Assembly: GCA_024688365.1 (NCBI GenBank)
Contig: JAILEG010000017.1
Span: 167,254-231,253, forward strand
Length of the DNA stretch: 64,000 nt
Reading direction: 5' to 3'
Origin: Prevotella sp.
GTDB lineage: Bacteria > Bacteroidota > Bacteroidia > Bacteroidales > Bacteroidaceae
Below are positions 17,162 through 27,101 of this stretch, piece by piece. Below the pieces are notes generated by a model. That model did no database searches. It was not told where the DNA came from and saw only the letters and a program-made list of their open reading frames with translations. The position numbers were made by a program, and so were the translations under genes. The first letter of the stretch is position 1. Each line of letters begins with the position of its first letter.

Positions 17162-19144
17162 TTAGTTCTTATAGTTACGTGTTTGTACCTTGATTGCCTC
17201 ATACTCAAGAGGTTCCTTTATCAGCTCAGGAGCCTTGGCATCATTGCCCTGGTATTCCCAGCAGCCAACGTAGAAGAAGTTCTCATCGTCACGCTTGGCC
17301 TCGCCTTCCTCCGTCTGGTGTTCCTCACGGAAGTGGCCGCCACAGCTCTCCTCACGGTGCAGGGCATCATAAGCGATAAGCTCACCCATGAGGATGAAGT
17401 CACGGAGATGGATTGCCTTGTCAAGCTCTACGTTCAGGCCTTCCTTCTTGCCAGGAATGAAGAGGTTGCTGTCAAACTCCTCACGAAGCTCCTTGAGCAG
17501 CTTCAGTCCCTGCTCAAGTCCTTCCTTGGTACGGCCCATACCTACGTGTTCCCACATGATGTGGCCGAGTTCCTTGTGGATGGAGTCAACCGAACGCTTG
17601 CCCTGGATGCCCATCAGGCGGTCAATCTCAGCCTTGACACCCTTCTCAGCCTCATCGAACTCAGGACGGTCCGTAGAAACCTTCGGCCACAGAGCCTGGT
17701 CAGCAAGGTAGTTCTGGATGGTGTAAGGCAGGACGAAGTAACCATCGGCCAGACCCTGCATCAGGGCAGAGGCACCCAGACGGTTGGCACCGTGGTCGGA
17801 GAAGTTGCACTCACCGATAGAGAACAGGCCCGGAACGGTGGTCATCAGCTCATAGTCGACCCAGATACCGCCCATCGTATAGTGGATGGCAGGGAAAATC
17901 ATCATCGGGTTGTAATACTTCACGCCGTTGATCTCATTGGCAACCTCGCCCGGATTAACGTCAGTGATCTCCTCATACATATCGAAGAGGTTGCCATAAC
18001 GCTGCAGGATGGTGTCGATGCCGAGACGGTTGATTGACTCAGAGAAGTCAAGGAACACGGCCAGACCGGTGTTGTTCACACCGAAGCCCTTGTCGCAACG
18101 CTCCTTGGCAGCACGTGATGCCACGTCACGGGGAACCAGGTTACCGAAAGCCGGATAGCGGCGCTCCAGATAATAGTCACGGTCTTCCTCAGGAATGTCA
18201 GAACCCTTCTTGGCTCCTGCCTGGAGAGCCTTGGCATCCTCAAGATTCTTAGGTACCCAGATACGGCCATCGTTACGCAGGGACTCTGACATAAGGGTCA
18301 GCTTCGACTGCTTGTCACCATGTACAGGAATACAGGTTGGGTGAATCTGAACGTAGGATGGGTTAGCCATATAGGCACCCTTACGGTAGCACTGAATGGC
18401 TGCGGTGCAGTTACAGCCCATCGCATTGGTTGAGAGGAAGTAAGTGTTTCCGTAGCCACCTGTAGCGATAACGACAGCATTGGCGGTGAAACGCTCCAGC
18501 TCACCGGTGATGAGATTCTTGGCTATGATGCCGCGTGCGTGGCCGTCAACGATGACAACGTCCTCCATCTCATAACGGGTGTAGAGCTTCACCTTGCCGG
18601 TCTGAATCTGCGCGCTCAGTGAGGAGTAGGCACCCAGCAGCAGCTGCTGGCCTGTCTGGCCCTTTGCATAGAAGGTACGGCTCACCTGTGCGCCACCGAA
18701 CGAACGGTTGGCAAGCATGCCGCCGTACTCACGTGCGAACGGAACTCCCTGTGCGACGCACTGGTCTATGATGTCGTTTGACACCTCTGCCAGACGGTAG
18801 ACGTTCGCCTCACGGGCACGGTAGTCACCGCCCTTTACCGTATCATAGAACAGACGGTAGACCGAGTCGCCATCATTCTGATAGTTCTTGGCTGCATTGA
18901 TACCACCCTGTGCGGCGATGGAGTGCGCACGGCGTGGTGAGTCCTGGATGCAGAAGTTGAGTACGTTGAAGCCCATCTCACCGAGAGAGGCGGCAGCACT
19001 GGCACCAGCCAGACCCGTACCAACGACGATAACGTCCAGTTTCAGTTTATTCTTAGGGTTAACCAAACGCTGATGAGCCTTGTAGTTGGTCCATTTCTCA
19101 GCCACTGGTCCTTCTGGTATTCTGGAATTTAATGTCTTAGTCAT
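17162..19144 (-). CDS. sdhA: Succinate dehydrogenase/fumarate reductase flavoprotein subunit
   Basis: 660 residues from the ATG at 19142-19144; a TTG four codons earlier is less likely. The FAD-binding Rossmann motif [20 protein letters not shown], the flavin-attachment region [15 protein letters not shown] (His for covalent FAD) and the active-site segment [11 protein letters not shown] with catalytic His and Arg residues are all present; [20 protein letters not shown] closes the FAD site. The length fits the Bacteroidetes/Wolinella-type enzyme. It catalyses succinate-fumarate interconversion on the cytoplasmic side of the inner membrane. It follows sdhC after 36 bp. Confidence 0.97.
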   Translation of the reverse strand: MTKTLNSRIPEGPVAEKWTNYKAHQRLVNPKNKLKLDVIVVGTGLAGASAAASLGEMGFNVLNFCIQDSPRRAHSIAAQGGINAAKNYQNDGDSVYRLFYDTVKGGDYRAREANVYRLAEVSNDIIDQCVAQGVPFAREYGGMLANRSFGGAQVSRTFYAKGQTGQQLLLGAYSSLSAQIQTGKVKLYTRYEMEDVVIVDGHARGIIAKNLITGELERFTANAVVIATGGYGNTYFLSTNAMGCNCTAAIQCYRKGAYMANPSYVQIHPTCIPVHGDKQSKLTLMSESLRNDGRIWVPKNLEDAKALQAGAKKGSDIPEEDRDYYLERRYPAFGNLVPRDVASRAAKERCDKGFGVNNTGLAVFLDFSESINRLGIDTILQRYGNLFDMYEEITDVNPGEVANEINGVKYYNPMMIFPAIHYTMGGIWVDYELMTTVPGLFSIGECNFSDHGANRLGASALMQGLADGYFVLPYTIQNYLADQALWPKVSTDRPEFDEAEKGVKAEIDRLMGIQGKRSVDSIHKELGHIMWEHVGMGRTKEGLEQGLKLLKELREEFDSNLFIPGKKEGLNVELDKAIHLRDFILMGELIAYDALHREESCGGHFREEHQTEEGEAKRDDENFFYVGCWEYQGNDAKAPELIKEPLEYEAIKVQTRNYKN

Positions 19145-19180
19145 GATTGTTTTCAATTAAAATTTCAATTTAGATAGTTA

Positions 19181-19867
19181 TTATGCCGCACAAAGGCTTG
19201 GCGCACAATGGAAAGCGAATGCCAGCACCACAACGAGGAAGCCCAGCATCAGCAAGGTGACATAGACAAGACCTATGGTTTTCCAACGGTTGAACCATAC
19301 CTTGCCATTGACACCTACGGTCTGCATAGCACTCCAGAAACCATGAGAGAGGTGGAACCACAGAGCCACAATCCAGACTACATAGAGAACAACATACACT
19401 GGATTGCCAAACGTTGTCACGATCTTGCCGAAGCCATCAGCCGGAGCCGGGTCAAAGTGCAGGGATGGGAAAAGCTCGGCAAACATCATGTTGTACCAGA
19501 AGTTGAACAGGTGAAGGACAAGGCCCAGCAGGACGATGATACCGAGAACGAGCATGTTCTGGCTTGCCCACTCTACCTTCTCAGGCTTTGCCGTCACGGC
19601 ATAACGCTCATTGCCACGGGCACGGCGGTTCTGTGCTGTGAGGATGAACGCATAGACGATGTGACATACTGCCAGTGCGCCCAGACCAATCGTAGCTGCT
19701 ACAGCGTACCAGTTGGCACCCAGCAACTCACAGATCATGTTGTAGCCTTCCGCTGAGAAGAGCGCGACAAGGTTCATACAGCAGTGGAACGTCATGAATA
19801 GAATGAGTGCCATGCCTGTTACCGACATCACCACCTTTCTACCAATAGATGAATTGATTAACCACAT
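19181..19867 (-). CDS. sdhC: Succinate dehydrogenase/fumarate reductase cytochrome b subunit
   Basis: 228 residues with five transmembrane helices, the layout of type B di-haem cytochrome b (Wolinella FrdC-like). Start SSIGRKVVMSVTGMALILFM is typical of the family; His residues in the membrane spans (TFHCCMN, AVCHIVYAF, LVLHLFNFWYN, LWFHLSHGFWSAM) are the haem ligand candidates. It passes electrons between menaquinone/menaquinol and the iron-sulfur subunit. First gene of the operon, with a consensus promoter about 140 bp upstream. No separate SdhD exists, as expected for type B. Confidence 0.95.
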   Translation of the reverse strand: MWLINSSIGRKVVMSVTGMALILFMTFHCCMNLVALFSAEGYNMICELLGANWYAVAATIGLGALAVCHIVYAFILTAQNRRARGNERYAVTAKPEKVEWASQNMLVLGIIVLLGLVLHLFNFWYNMMFAELFPSLHFDPAPADGFGKIVTTFGNPVYVVLYVVWIVALWFHLSHGFWSAMQTVGVNGKVWFNRWKTIGLVYVTLLMLGFLVVVLAFAFHCAPSLCAA

Positions 19868-20004
19868 AAATGTTTTGATTTTAAATATTTAAACTGTTAG
19901 AATTATGATTCCCAAATCAGCACATCGCAGGATCGGATGCTCCTGAATTACGCTTATACCTATTCTGATACCGACATATTGGTATTGCGCATACTAAATG
20001 CGGT

Positions 20005-20036
20005 GCAAAAATACTATATTTTAATGATTTATCAAA
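20005..20036 (-). promoter_or_regulatory. Promoter of the sdhCAB operon
   Basis: On the minus strand TTTG, exactly 19 nt, TATTTTTGC: a full match to the Bacteroidetes consensus TTTG-N19-TAnnTTTG. Expected start near 19998 gives a leader of about 130 nt. Confidence 0.78.
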
Positions 20037-20103
20037 GTAATTTAACCAAAAGATACAGTATTTAGACGGAAAATAAGGAGCCGTCTCTGCACCGCATCAC
20101 CAC

Positions 20104-22686
20104 CTATCGGGCTATCACCTCAAACACCTCGGCAGCACCGTCCAGCTCTACCCTCGTCACTCCCTTTGCCACGCTCGTGCGCCAAAGGTCGGCACTTACG
20201 GTTTCCTCTGCCTTCAGCTTGCCCCGCTTGCCGTACTGGCGCAGCCGCACAGAGCTGCCTTCGGGAACGGACAGCAGCAGTGTGTAAGCCGTCACTCCCT
20301 TGGGAACGCCGAACGAGAGTGTACCCGTATTCATGAACGAGGTGGCGGGCTGACGGTCGAATGCCTGCAAGGCGGCATCACGCTGCGTTGACTCCACCGC
20401 AAAGCCCAGCGACTCTGCACTCACGGGATTGACCTTGAAGGAGCGTACTGACACCCAGTTATTGCGCTCGGAGTCAAGACGGCGCAGGCGGACATAGCGT
20501 GCCTGGACGGGCACACCAGCCCAGTGGATGTCATACTGACCACGGAGGTCGGCCATGAGGGGCTGCCAACTGTGCCCGTCAGGCGAATATTCCAGCGCAG
20601 CATGGTCATAATAATCGACATCATCCTTGGAATTGCGCCCTTGCAGGATATGCACCTCACGCACGTCAGTGGCCTGCCCAAGGTCGACTCCCAGCCACTC
20701 GCCCTCCTGCTGGCTCACCCCGGAGGTGTAGAACGAGACCGTGTCGGCATCGAGCATCAGGCGGCTCTGTGTCGTCTTGAGGTTCGGATAAGAGCCAATG
20801 GCATGGAGGCTGAACGGCCTCTCGCCTGCCTGCCGCGCATAGAACTCCTCTCCAAGGTCGGCCATTGCCCACTCATAGAAAGGCTGGAGCTTCATGGTGC
20901 CCGACTTGTGGGCCTCGTATGCCTGCCGGTCGGCTGCGCTCATGCGGCTCTTCACGTAGGCCGTCCAGAAGGCTTCACTGCCGCCCGAACTGTATAGGTC
21001 CATGAGTTCAAGGGCTTTCTTGCCACGGTTGCCCAGCTTGCCAAACTCTGTCAGCCACGGACGCAGCTCCTTCAAGAGCTGTGGGTTGCCGCATCCTGCC
21101 TCAATCACGGCAGGTGCCTGCGCTACCTTGTCAAACTCCTGCCAGAGACGGTCACGCTTCTCCCGTGTGTAGTCGGCCAGGCGGAAGGTCAGCGTCTCCC
21201 ATGACTCGTCACGGCGGTAGCCCGTCTCGGTGTCGGCCGAGTGGATGGCAAAGGTGCGGTAGGCATCCCTGGCATGCGGCATCATCACCTCCAGGCCACG
21301 CTCCCAGCTGTCAATGGGGTTATAGGCTGACGGATTCCATGTGTAGTCGGCCACGCTGTAGAGTGATAGTTTTGAGGCCTCTCCATGCTCCATCGGGTTG
21401 CTGACGAGCCCGCACATGTCCTTGGCCGTCAGCGTTGGCTCCAATCCATAGACCGGGCCTTGCAGGATGATGTTGCGCACGTAGTCGGTCACGGCATAGT
21501 TCCACCAGAAGAAGGCAGGCCGCCGTATGCGGCTGTTCACCCAGCCGAGGGTCTCACGGGTAACATCGCTGCACACCACATCGCCCGTCCAGAACACCCG
21601 CACGGAGGGGTCAAGCGTCTTCCCATAGATGCTCAGCGCGCCATCGGCACCGGGCTTCGCCCACAGCTTGGAGTAGTCGGTAGGACAGACGATGAGCGGG
21701 GACACACCCTCCTTCGTCTCAACAAACTCGTGGGTCAGGCGGTTCAGCAGCTCCACCTGCCGGGCCGGGTTGGTTCCTTCACCCGATATGTCGTCGAAGA
21801 AAATGGCAAAGGAGCGCACTCCATCGGCATACATGAGATTGAACTTGTGAAGAAGGTTCTGATAGTCCTCCTCGTTCCACTTGATGTCCTTTCCGGGGTG
21901 GATGGCCCATACGAAATCAACGTGGTTCCGGCGGCATGCCGCTACAAGCTCACGGATGTTCTGCTGCTCCTTAGACGGGTAAGGAAGCCGCCAGTTGGGC
22001 GAGCTGTGGTAGGGATCGTCCTTCGGACCGTAGATATAGGTGTTCATCTTGTATTTGCCATAGAAGTCGATGAGCGACAGCCGCACCTCATGGGACCACG
22101 GCGTACCGTAGAATCCCTCCACGACACCACGGTAAGGGAAGACCGGCGCATCATCTATTTCCAGGCATGGCAGCTTCCGCCCGCCTTCCACGGCAGTACT
22201 TTCCATAAGCTGGCGGAGTGTCTGGATGGCATAGAAAGCACCATCGCTATCATCGGCCTGGACCATGATGCCCTTTTTTGTTATCTTCAGGGAATAGGCT
22301 CCGGGAGTGTGACCACCATCTGATGTGACTGATGCAGACGTGTCAACAACTGGAATCTTCGCGAACTCTATTCTCAGAGGGAATCCCTTGGCCGACTGAG
22401 GAAGGAAGGCAAGGGCCTCCTGATAGCCAAAGTGCCGCATCATGGCCATGTCTGAAAGCCGCACACCTCCGGTTATGTCAACCGTCCCCTCACCCGTCAG
22501 CTTCATATAACGTGGTGTTGGGTTGATGACAAGTCCCTGATGGTCAATCTTCCTGCCGGGAACAGGGTTCACCAGCTGTGCCTCTGAACGCTGGCTGGTC
22601 AGGTCGAACCCGTTGTCCTGTGCCTGGACTGTGGCCAAGGCGCAAAATCCAACGGCGAGTGTAGTCAATAATCTCTTTTGTCTCAT
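20104..22686 (-). CDS. Exported GH84 beta-N-acetylglucosaminidase
   Basis: 860 residues with a signal peptide ending at VQAQ. Residues 40-170 are a GH20b-type N-terminal domain. The family 84 catalytic domain follows: YRGVVEGFYGTPWSHEVRLS, MNTYIYGPKDDPYH, and FAIFFDDISGEG, whose paired Asp298-Asp299 are the polarising and acid/base residues of substrate-assisted catalysis. Residues about 640-760 look like an F5/8-type carbohydrate-binding domain. It removes terminal N-acetylglucosamine from host glycans such as mucin or hyaluronan fragments, or O-GlcNAc. The relative is the Bacteroides thetaiotaomicron O-GlcNAcase type. Monocistronic and periplasmic or surface located; no T9SS domain at the end. 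Confidence 0.93.
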   Translation of the reverse strand: MRQKRLLTTLAVGFCALATVQAQDNGFDLTSQRSEAQLVNPVPGRKIDHQGLVINPTPRYMKLTGEGTVDITGGVRLSDMAMMRHFGYQEALAFLPQSAKGFPLRIEFAKIPVVDTSASVTSDGGHTPGAYSLKITKKGIMVQADDSDGAFYAIQTLRQLMESTAVEGGRKLPCLEIDDAPVFPYRGVVEGFYGTPWSHEVRLSLIDFYGKYKMNTYIYGPKDDPYHSSPNWRLPYPSKEQQNIRELVAACRRNHVDFVWAIHPGKDIKWNEEDYQNLLHKFNLMYADGVRSFAIFFDDISGEGTNPARQVELLNRLTHEFVETKEGVSPLIVCPTDYSKLWAKPGADGALSIYGKTLDPSVRVFWTGDVVCSDVTRETLGWVNSRIRRPAFFWWNYAVTDYVRNIILQGPVYGLEPTLTAKDMCGLVSNPMEHGEASKLSLYSVADYTWNPSAYNPIDSWERGLEVMMPHARDAYRTFAIHSADTETGYRRDESWETLTFRLADYTREKRDRLWQEFDKVAQAPAVIEAGCGNPQLLKELRPWLTEFGKLGNRGKKALELMDLYSSGGSEAFWTAYVKSRMSAADRQAYEAHKSGTMKLQPFYEWAMADLGEEFYARQAGERPFSLHAIGSYPNLKTTQSRLMLDADTVSFYTSGVSQQEGEWLGVDLGQATDVREVHILQGRNSKDDVDYYDHAALEYSPDGHSWQPLMADLRGQYDIHWAGVPVQARYVRLRRLDSERNNWVSVRSFKVNPVSAESLGFAVESTQRDAALQAFDRQPATSFMNTGTLSFGVPKGVTAYTLLLSVPEGSSVRLRQYGKRGKLKAEETVSADLWRTSVAKGVTRVELDGAAEVFEVIAR

Positions 22687-22772
22687 GTAGGTTTTAAGAT
22701 TTAGATGCCGACTTGCCTTTCACGTGCGTGCCGGCAAATCGCTTACATTGGTAATATGAATTGGTTTGTTTT

Positions 22773-22804
22773 GCAAAGATAATACATTATTATTGAAAGC
22801 CAAA
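22773..22804 (-). promoter_or_regulatory. Promoter of the GH84 gene
   Basis: On the minus strand TTTG, exactly 19 nt, TATCTTTGC: a full consensus match. Leader of about 80 nt. Confidence 0.78.
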
Positions 22805-23054
22805 CTTCAGGGATGTAATTTCCGGAATAATCCGCTCGTCTCCCTGCTTCTTCCGCACCGATCCGGTTCTGGCATCACCTACAGGAACTGCCTGTCCAAG
22901 CACGCTCTCCCTTTGAAAACAGTCACTCCGCAGACTCTTCACATGCAGGAGCTACTGCCCTGTGACACTGCACGGCAAGTGCTGCCACGCTGAAAACGCT
23001 TGGCAGCATCGCAACTCCTATGCAATGCCCCTGTACCCGGTGCCCGATTACTCG

Positions 23055-23118
23055 AATACTTTACGTGAAGTAGTCGGGTACTTCTGCTGCAATACTTGAG
23101 TACTTCACGTGGAGTATT
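23055..23118. repeat. 64-bp triple-palindrome element, copy 2
   Basis: Units 23055-23074, 23077-23096 and 23099-23118 with 2-bp spacers. The third unit is AGTACTTCACGTGGAGTATT. The left flank (23039-23054, GGTGCCCGATTACTCG) is the reverse complement of the right flank of copies 5 and 6, so this copy is inverted relative to them. Intergenic between divergent genes. Confidence 0.9.
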
Positions 23119-23248
23119 CGGCAGAGGTATGCCACCGCCATCACTAAAGACCATCAGACAGGTCAGAATCCATCTGCTCTTTCCCGTTAATAATCCTATA
23201 CAAAGCCGTCATCTGTCTGTTAAACATAACAAAAAAACTTTTACACAC

Positions 23249-23279
23249 TTGCTTTTCAGTAATATTTTATATACCTTTG
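23249..23279 (+). promoter_or_regulatory. Candidate promoter of the small membrane protein gene
   Basis: TTGC, 19 nt, TACCTTTG. The expected start near 23286 gives a leader of about 150 nt. Confidence 0.6.
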
Positions 23280-23433
23280 ACTTGAAAAATATATAGCAGT
23301 TTCATACTGACACTTACGACAGACTTGTATTTTCATAAAAGACAACATCAGCCAGCATATACTTGCACCCGATTTCCGCACAGGTCAGCCAGCACTGCAT
23401 GATAAGTCAATAATCAATCTTTAACATTTATCT

Positions 23434-23784
23434 ATGGACAGACAAATAAAATTACTATCGTGGAACATTGACGCAGCGGTCATGAGCTGCCTTATCTACT
23501 CATTATTACCGGATGGTGCGTTCCAGTCTATCATGATGGGCATTATATTTCTGTTGACCCTTACTGCCATTTGGTTAGGAAGAAATGTAAAGGTAAAAGG
23601 ATGGGCGCAGGCACTGACAGGTACACGAAAACAGAATATATTGGAGATCATAGCCTACGGAATTTTTATTGCAATCGCCATTTACCTCAATAATACCGAA
23701 ATAGCCATAACCGCCGGGGTACTGTTGCTTGCGACGTCACTTGCCTTTCTTCCGACACCAAAGAATAGGAAAAGCATGCAATAG
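23434..23784 (+). CDS. Small membrane protein of unknown function
   Basis: 116 residues, not recognised. Four hydrophobic segments are visible: about 12-25, 29-47 (IMMGIIFLLTLTAIWLG), 69-85 (ILEIIAYGIFIAIAIYL) and 90-107. A basic, Gly-containing linker (GRNVKVKGWAQALTGTRKQN) separates helices two and three. The arrangement is a little like the RDD or DUF small membrane families, but no signature is clear. It has its own promoter and a terminator, so it is a single-gene unit at the point where gene orientation changes. Confidence 0.7.
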   Translation: MDRQIKLLSWNIDAAVMSCLIYSLLPDGAFQSIMMGIIFLLTLTAIWLGRNVKVKGWAQALTGTRKQNILEIIAYGIFIAIAIYLNNTEIAITAGVLLLATSLAFLPTPKNRKSMQ

Positions 23785-23829
23785 TCTCGCAGCTCTCACA
23801 CATAAAGGACCGCAAAAGTTGTCATACTG

Positions 23830-23864
23830 ATAAGGACAGGTAATCATGCCTGCCCTTATTTGTT
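23830..23864 (+). terminator. Probable terminator after the small membrane protein gene
   Basis: ATAAGG-A-CAGG pairs with CCTG-C-CCTTAT (one mismatch), followed by TTTGTTT, 46 bp after the stop. A second hairpin, CCCATG/CATGGG followed by ATGTTTTT (23900-23927), stands just downstream. Confidence 0.65.
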
Positions 23865-23963
23865 TATACCATTGGATGGGATGATACGCTGTGCATCATC
23901 CCATGATGAACGTGCATGGGATGTTTTTCTATTGAAATATGACCATAATCCAATTTTATTTAT

Positions 23964-23972
23964 TACTTTTGC
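23964..23972 (+). promoter_or_regulatory. Candidate -7 box of mnmG
   Basis: TACTTTTGC matches TAnnTTTGC; the -33 box is unclear. A leader of about 170 nt would precede mnmG. Confidence 0.4.
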
Positions 23973-24152
23973 GAAGTTTTAAATTGGGGGTTAATGCCCC
24001 TATACCATAACAGACAAAATACACAACACGCTGTAATACAGCCTGTTACGCATAACAGAAGCAAAGGTTTCAGTCCTCTGTCCTGCCCAGCAGGTGGGGT
24101 TTGGAGCTGCAAAAGACATAAAACAAAGGATAAGAAAGGAAATATCCCAACA

Positions 24153-26027
24153 ATGAATTTCAAGTATGACGTACTTGTTATCGGCGGTGGGCACGCAGGT
24201 TGTGAGGCTGCTACGGCAGCCGCCAACATGGGTGCGAGGACGTGTCTGGTAACAATGGATATGAACAAGATTGGCCAGATGAGCTGCAACCCTGCCGTTG
24301 GCGGTATTGCCAAGGGACAGATTGTCAGAGAGATAGATGCTCTCGGGGGCAACATGGGGCTTGTCACTGATGCCACCGCCATCCAGTTCCGCATGCTGAA
24401 CCGCTCTAAAGGTCCTGCCGTGTGGAGTCCGCGTGCGCAATGTGACCGAGGCAAGTTTATATGGGAGTGGAGAACGATTCTTGACCACACCGAAAACCTT
24501 GACATTTTTCAGGACCAGGCTGATGAGCTGTTGGTTGACAACAGCAATAAAGTACTGGGTATCAGAACAATATGGGGCATAGAGATTTTGGCAAGAACGG
24601 TCATCGTCACCGCCGGGACGTTCCTCAACGGTCTTATGCACATTGGCAGGAAGAAGGTCGAGGGAGGACGGTGCGCTGAGCCGGCGGTGCATAACTTCAC
24701 GGAGAGCATCACCCGCCACGGCATCACCACAGCCCGTATGAAGACGGGAACACCTGTACGCATCGACCGCCGTTCGGTTCATTTTGACGAGATGGAGCCA
24801 CAGCCGGGAGAGAATGACTACCATCAGTTCTCCTTCCACGGCCCCCAACGCCAGCTGCCTCAGCTCCCCTGCTGGACTTGCAGCACCAACGAGGAGGTAC
24901 ACGAGGTGCTTCGGGGCGGACTGGCCGACTCTCCTCTCTTCAACGGACAGATTCAAAGCACTGGACCCAGGTACTGCCCGTCAATAGAGACGAAGCTCGT
25001 CACCTTCCCTGACAAGAACAGTCATCCTCTCTTTCTTGAGCCGGAAGGGACTGACACCAATGAGATGTACCTCAACGGCTTCTCCTCCAGCATGCCCTGG
25101 GAGGTGCAGCTGGAGGCAATCCACAGGATTCCGGCCCTCCGTGATGCCAAGATTTACCGACCGGGATATGCCATTGAGTACGACTATTTCGACCCCACGC
25201 AGCTGAAGCAGTCACTGGAGTCTAAAATTATCGAGGGACTTTTCTTTGCCGGACAGGTGAACGGCACCACAGGATATGAGGAAGCAGGCGGGCAGGGAAC
25301 TGTTGCCGGCATCAACGCTGCGCTGCTCTGCGCTGGCAAGGAACCGTTCGTCATGAACCGCGATGAGAGTTATATCGGTGTACTTATCGACGACCTGACA
25401 ACCAAGGGGGTTGATGAGCCTTACCGCATGTTCACCTCCCGTGCCGAATACCGCATCCTGTTGCGGCAGGACGATGCCGATGCACGTCTCACCGAACGGG
25501 CCTACAAATTAGGTATTGCCAAGCGTGACCGCTATGACTGGTGGCTTCAGAAGAAGGAGAATATCAGCCGTATACTCGCATTCTGCGACAACACATCCGT
25601 CAAACCTACTGAGGTGAACGGCCTTCTGGAACAGATGGGCACGTCAGCCATCAAGGGATCGGCCAGAATTTCCGACCTTATGGCACGCCCACAGGTCAAC
25701 TTCCAGAATCTCGCTGCCATCCTCCCTACCCTACGGGAAGCCATAGAGGCATCCCCCAACCGCAAGGATGAGATAGCCGAGGCCGCCGAGATCGAGCTGA
25801 AGTACAAGGGCTATATTGACCGAGAACGGGTCTTTGCCGAGAAAATGCACCGCCTGGAGGACATAAAGATCAAGGGGCACTTCAACTACAGCGAGCTGCA
25901 TGACCTCTCAACGGAGTGCCGGCAGAAGCTGGAACATATCCAGCCGGAGACTCTCGCACAGGCAAGTCGCATACCGGGGGTGAGCCCCAGCGACATCAAC
26001 GTGCTGCTTGTCCTCATGGGACGGTGA
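24153..26027 (+). CDS. mnmG: tRNA uridine-5-carboxymethylaminomethyl modification enzyme MnmG (GidA)
   Basis: 624 residues from the ATG at 24153 (MNFKYDVLVIGGGHAGCEAA); the frame is open for 53 codons upstream but those residues lack family character. FAD-binding GGGHAGCEAATAAA, the MnmG signatures MSCNPAVGGIAKGQIVREID and GPRYCPSIETK, and GQVNGTTGYEEAGGQGTVAGINAALL are all present. With MnmE it installs the cnm5/cmnm5 group at wobble uridine 34 of several tRNAs. Gene length fits the family. mnmG is found next to the replication origin in many bacteria; here it is followed by two parS-like sites within 1.1 kb. Confidence 0.97.
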   Translation: MNFKYDVLVIGGGHAGCEAATAAANMGARTCLVTMDMNKIGQMSCNPAVGGIAKGQIVREIDALGGNMGLVTDATAIQFRMLNRSKGPAVWSPRAQCDRGKFIWEWRTILDHTENLDIFQDQADELLVDNSNKVLGIRTIWGIEILARTVIVTAGTFLNGLMHIGRKKVEGGRCAEPAVHNFTESITRHGITTARMKTGTPVRIDRRSVHFDEMEPQPGENDYHQFSFHGPQRQLPQLPCWTCSTNEEVHEVLRGGLADSPLFNGQIQSTGPRYCPSIETKLVTFPDKNSHPLFLEPEGTDTNEMYLNGFSSSMPWEVQLEAIHRIPALRDAKIYRPGYAIEYDYFDPTQLKQSLESKIIEGLFFAGQVNGTTGYEEAGGQGTVAGINAALLCAGKEPFVMNRDESYIGVLIDDLTTKGVDEPYRMFTSRAEYRILLRQDDADARLTERAYKLGIAKRDRYDWWLQKKENISRILAFCDNTSVKPTEVNGLLEQMGTSAIKGSARISDLMARPQVNFQNLAAILPTLREAIEASPNRKDEIAEAAEIELKYKGYIDRERVFAEKMHRLEDIKIKGHFNYSELHDLSTECRQKLEHIQPETLAQASRIPGVSPSDINVLLVLMGR

Positions 26028-26069
26028 GCAACTGCCCAGAAGCTCGGGGCAAAGATAAAGCCAAGCGTA

Positions 26070-26085
26070 CGTTTCACGTGAAACA
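26070..26085. other. parS-like ParB-binding site 1
   Basis: CGTTTCACGTGAAACA matches the bacterial parS consensus TGTTTCACGTGAAACA at 15 of 16 positions, including the whole 14-bp palindrome. It sits in the mnmG-apt gap, outside coding sequence. Confidence 0.8.
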
Positions 26086-26119
26086 AAAACATAAAAAGTA
26101 ATCACATAACAAACTGAAA

Positions 26120-26650
26120 ATGAATAAGAAACTGTTATTAGACAACCTGAGATGTATCCCAGACTGGCCTATCAAAGGTGTCAACTTCCGCGACATCACC
26201 ACCTTGTTTAAATCCCCTGAAGCCCTCCTGGAAATAACCAACGAGATGGTTGACATGTACAAGGACAAAGGCATCACAAAGATTGTGGGCATCGAGAGCC
26301 GCGGGTTCGTCATGTCATCAGCCGTGGCCACTCGCCTCGGAGCGGGCATCGTACTCTGCCGTAAACCTGGAAAGCTGCCCTGCGAGACCGTACAGGAGAG
26401 CTATGCCAAGGAATATGGCCTGGACACGATCGAGATTCACAAGGATGCTATCAACGAGAACGATGTCATTCTCCTGCATGATGACCTCCTCGCAACAGGT
26501 GGAACCATGAAGGCTGCCTGCGACCTCGTCAAGAAGTTCCACCCCAAAAAGGTGTATTGCAACTTCATCATTGAGCTGCACGAGGAGTTTCCTAACAGCC
26601 GGGATCAGTTCGACAAGGATGTCGAGATAACATCCCTGCTCCGATTCTAA
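26120..26650 (+). CDS. apt: Adenine phosphoribosyltransferase
   Basis: 176 residues, the usual length. FRDITTLFKSPEALLEITNEM is the family N-terminus, GIESRGFVMSSAVATRLGAG the flexible-loop region, and VILLHDDLLATGGTMKAACD the PRPP-binding motif. It converts adenine and PRPP into AMP in purine salvage. It lies 92 bp after mnmG, between two parS-like sites, and ends before an intrinsic terminator. Confidence 0.95.
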   Translation: MNKKLLLDNLRCIPDWPIKGVNFRDITTLFKSPEALLEITNEMVDMYKDKGITKIVGIESRGFVMSSAVATRLGAGIVLCRKPGKLPCETVQESYAKEYGLDTIEIHKDAINENDVILLHDDLLATGGTMKAACDLVKKFHPKKVYCNFIIELHEEFPNSRDQFDKDVEITSLLRF

Positions 26651-26698
26651 GCGGAAACTGAAGCAAGAAGAAACTGGAAAGAAGAGGAGCAGCCCTGC

Positions 26699-26724
26699 AA
26701 GAGGAGTGTTCCTCTTCTGATTTT
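26699..26724 (+). terminator. Intrinsic terminator of apt
   Basis: AAGAGGA pairs with TCCTCTT around a GTGT loop, followed by CTGATTTT. It is about 50 bp after the apt stop. Confidence 0.75.
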
Positions 26725-26738
26725 AAGCGAATAGGAGT

Positions 26739-26781
26739 ACCTCCTCATTCAAGACTTAAACACCTCCTCATCCAAGACTTA
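26739..26781. repeat. 20-bp tandem direct repeat
   Basis: ACCTCCTCATTCAAGACTTA at 26739-26758 recurs at 26762-26781 with one change (T to C), a 23-bp period. It lies between the two parS-like sites. Possible binding site or a slippage duplication. Confidence 0.75.
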
Positions 26782-27101
26782 CCATCAACAGCTCACATCA
26801 GTCCTCCCCGAAAATGACACAGGAGACCATAAGACTATGACGGAAACAGACAAAAGCTGCAATAAGCAACTCCCTAAACAGCATCTGACAAAAACGAAGA
26901 AAGCTCTAAGAGACTTGCGAACAATACCGCACATCAAATAGCGAGGAAAAGAAAGGAGAATCACAAGACACCCAACCGCATCTTACGAAACCAAATGTGC
27001 CCAATGTCTCCTTCCACTCCTTGACAGTAACAGGCATCAAGATGCAGAAACACGGATGTCCAACCAAGCCAACCCATCTGATGCCACACATCTCAACTTA
27101 A

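Larger units (their letters stand above)
22687..23433. other. Divergent intergenic region at the strand switch
   Basis: 747 bp between a minus-strand and a plus-strand gene. It contains the GH84 promoter, repeat copy 2, an AT-rich stretch (about 23210-23300) with one DnaA-box-like TTTTACACA at 23239-23247, and a plus-strand promoter. No coding frame is convincing. All genes to the left run leftward and most to the right run rightward. Confidence 0.6.

Noticed and set aside
26049..26057. TATCTTTGC on the minus strand between mnmG and apt
   Set aside because: No -33 match and it would drive antisense transcription into mnmG; no gene fits.
26906..27091. 61-residue open frame on the minus strand between apt and uvrC
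   Set aside because: No signal of coding: no promoter, unusual composition and no recognisable motif.
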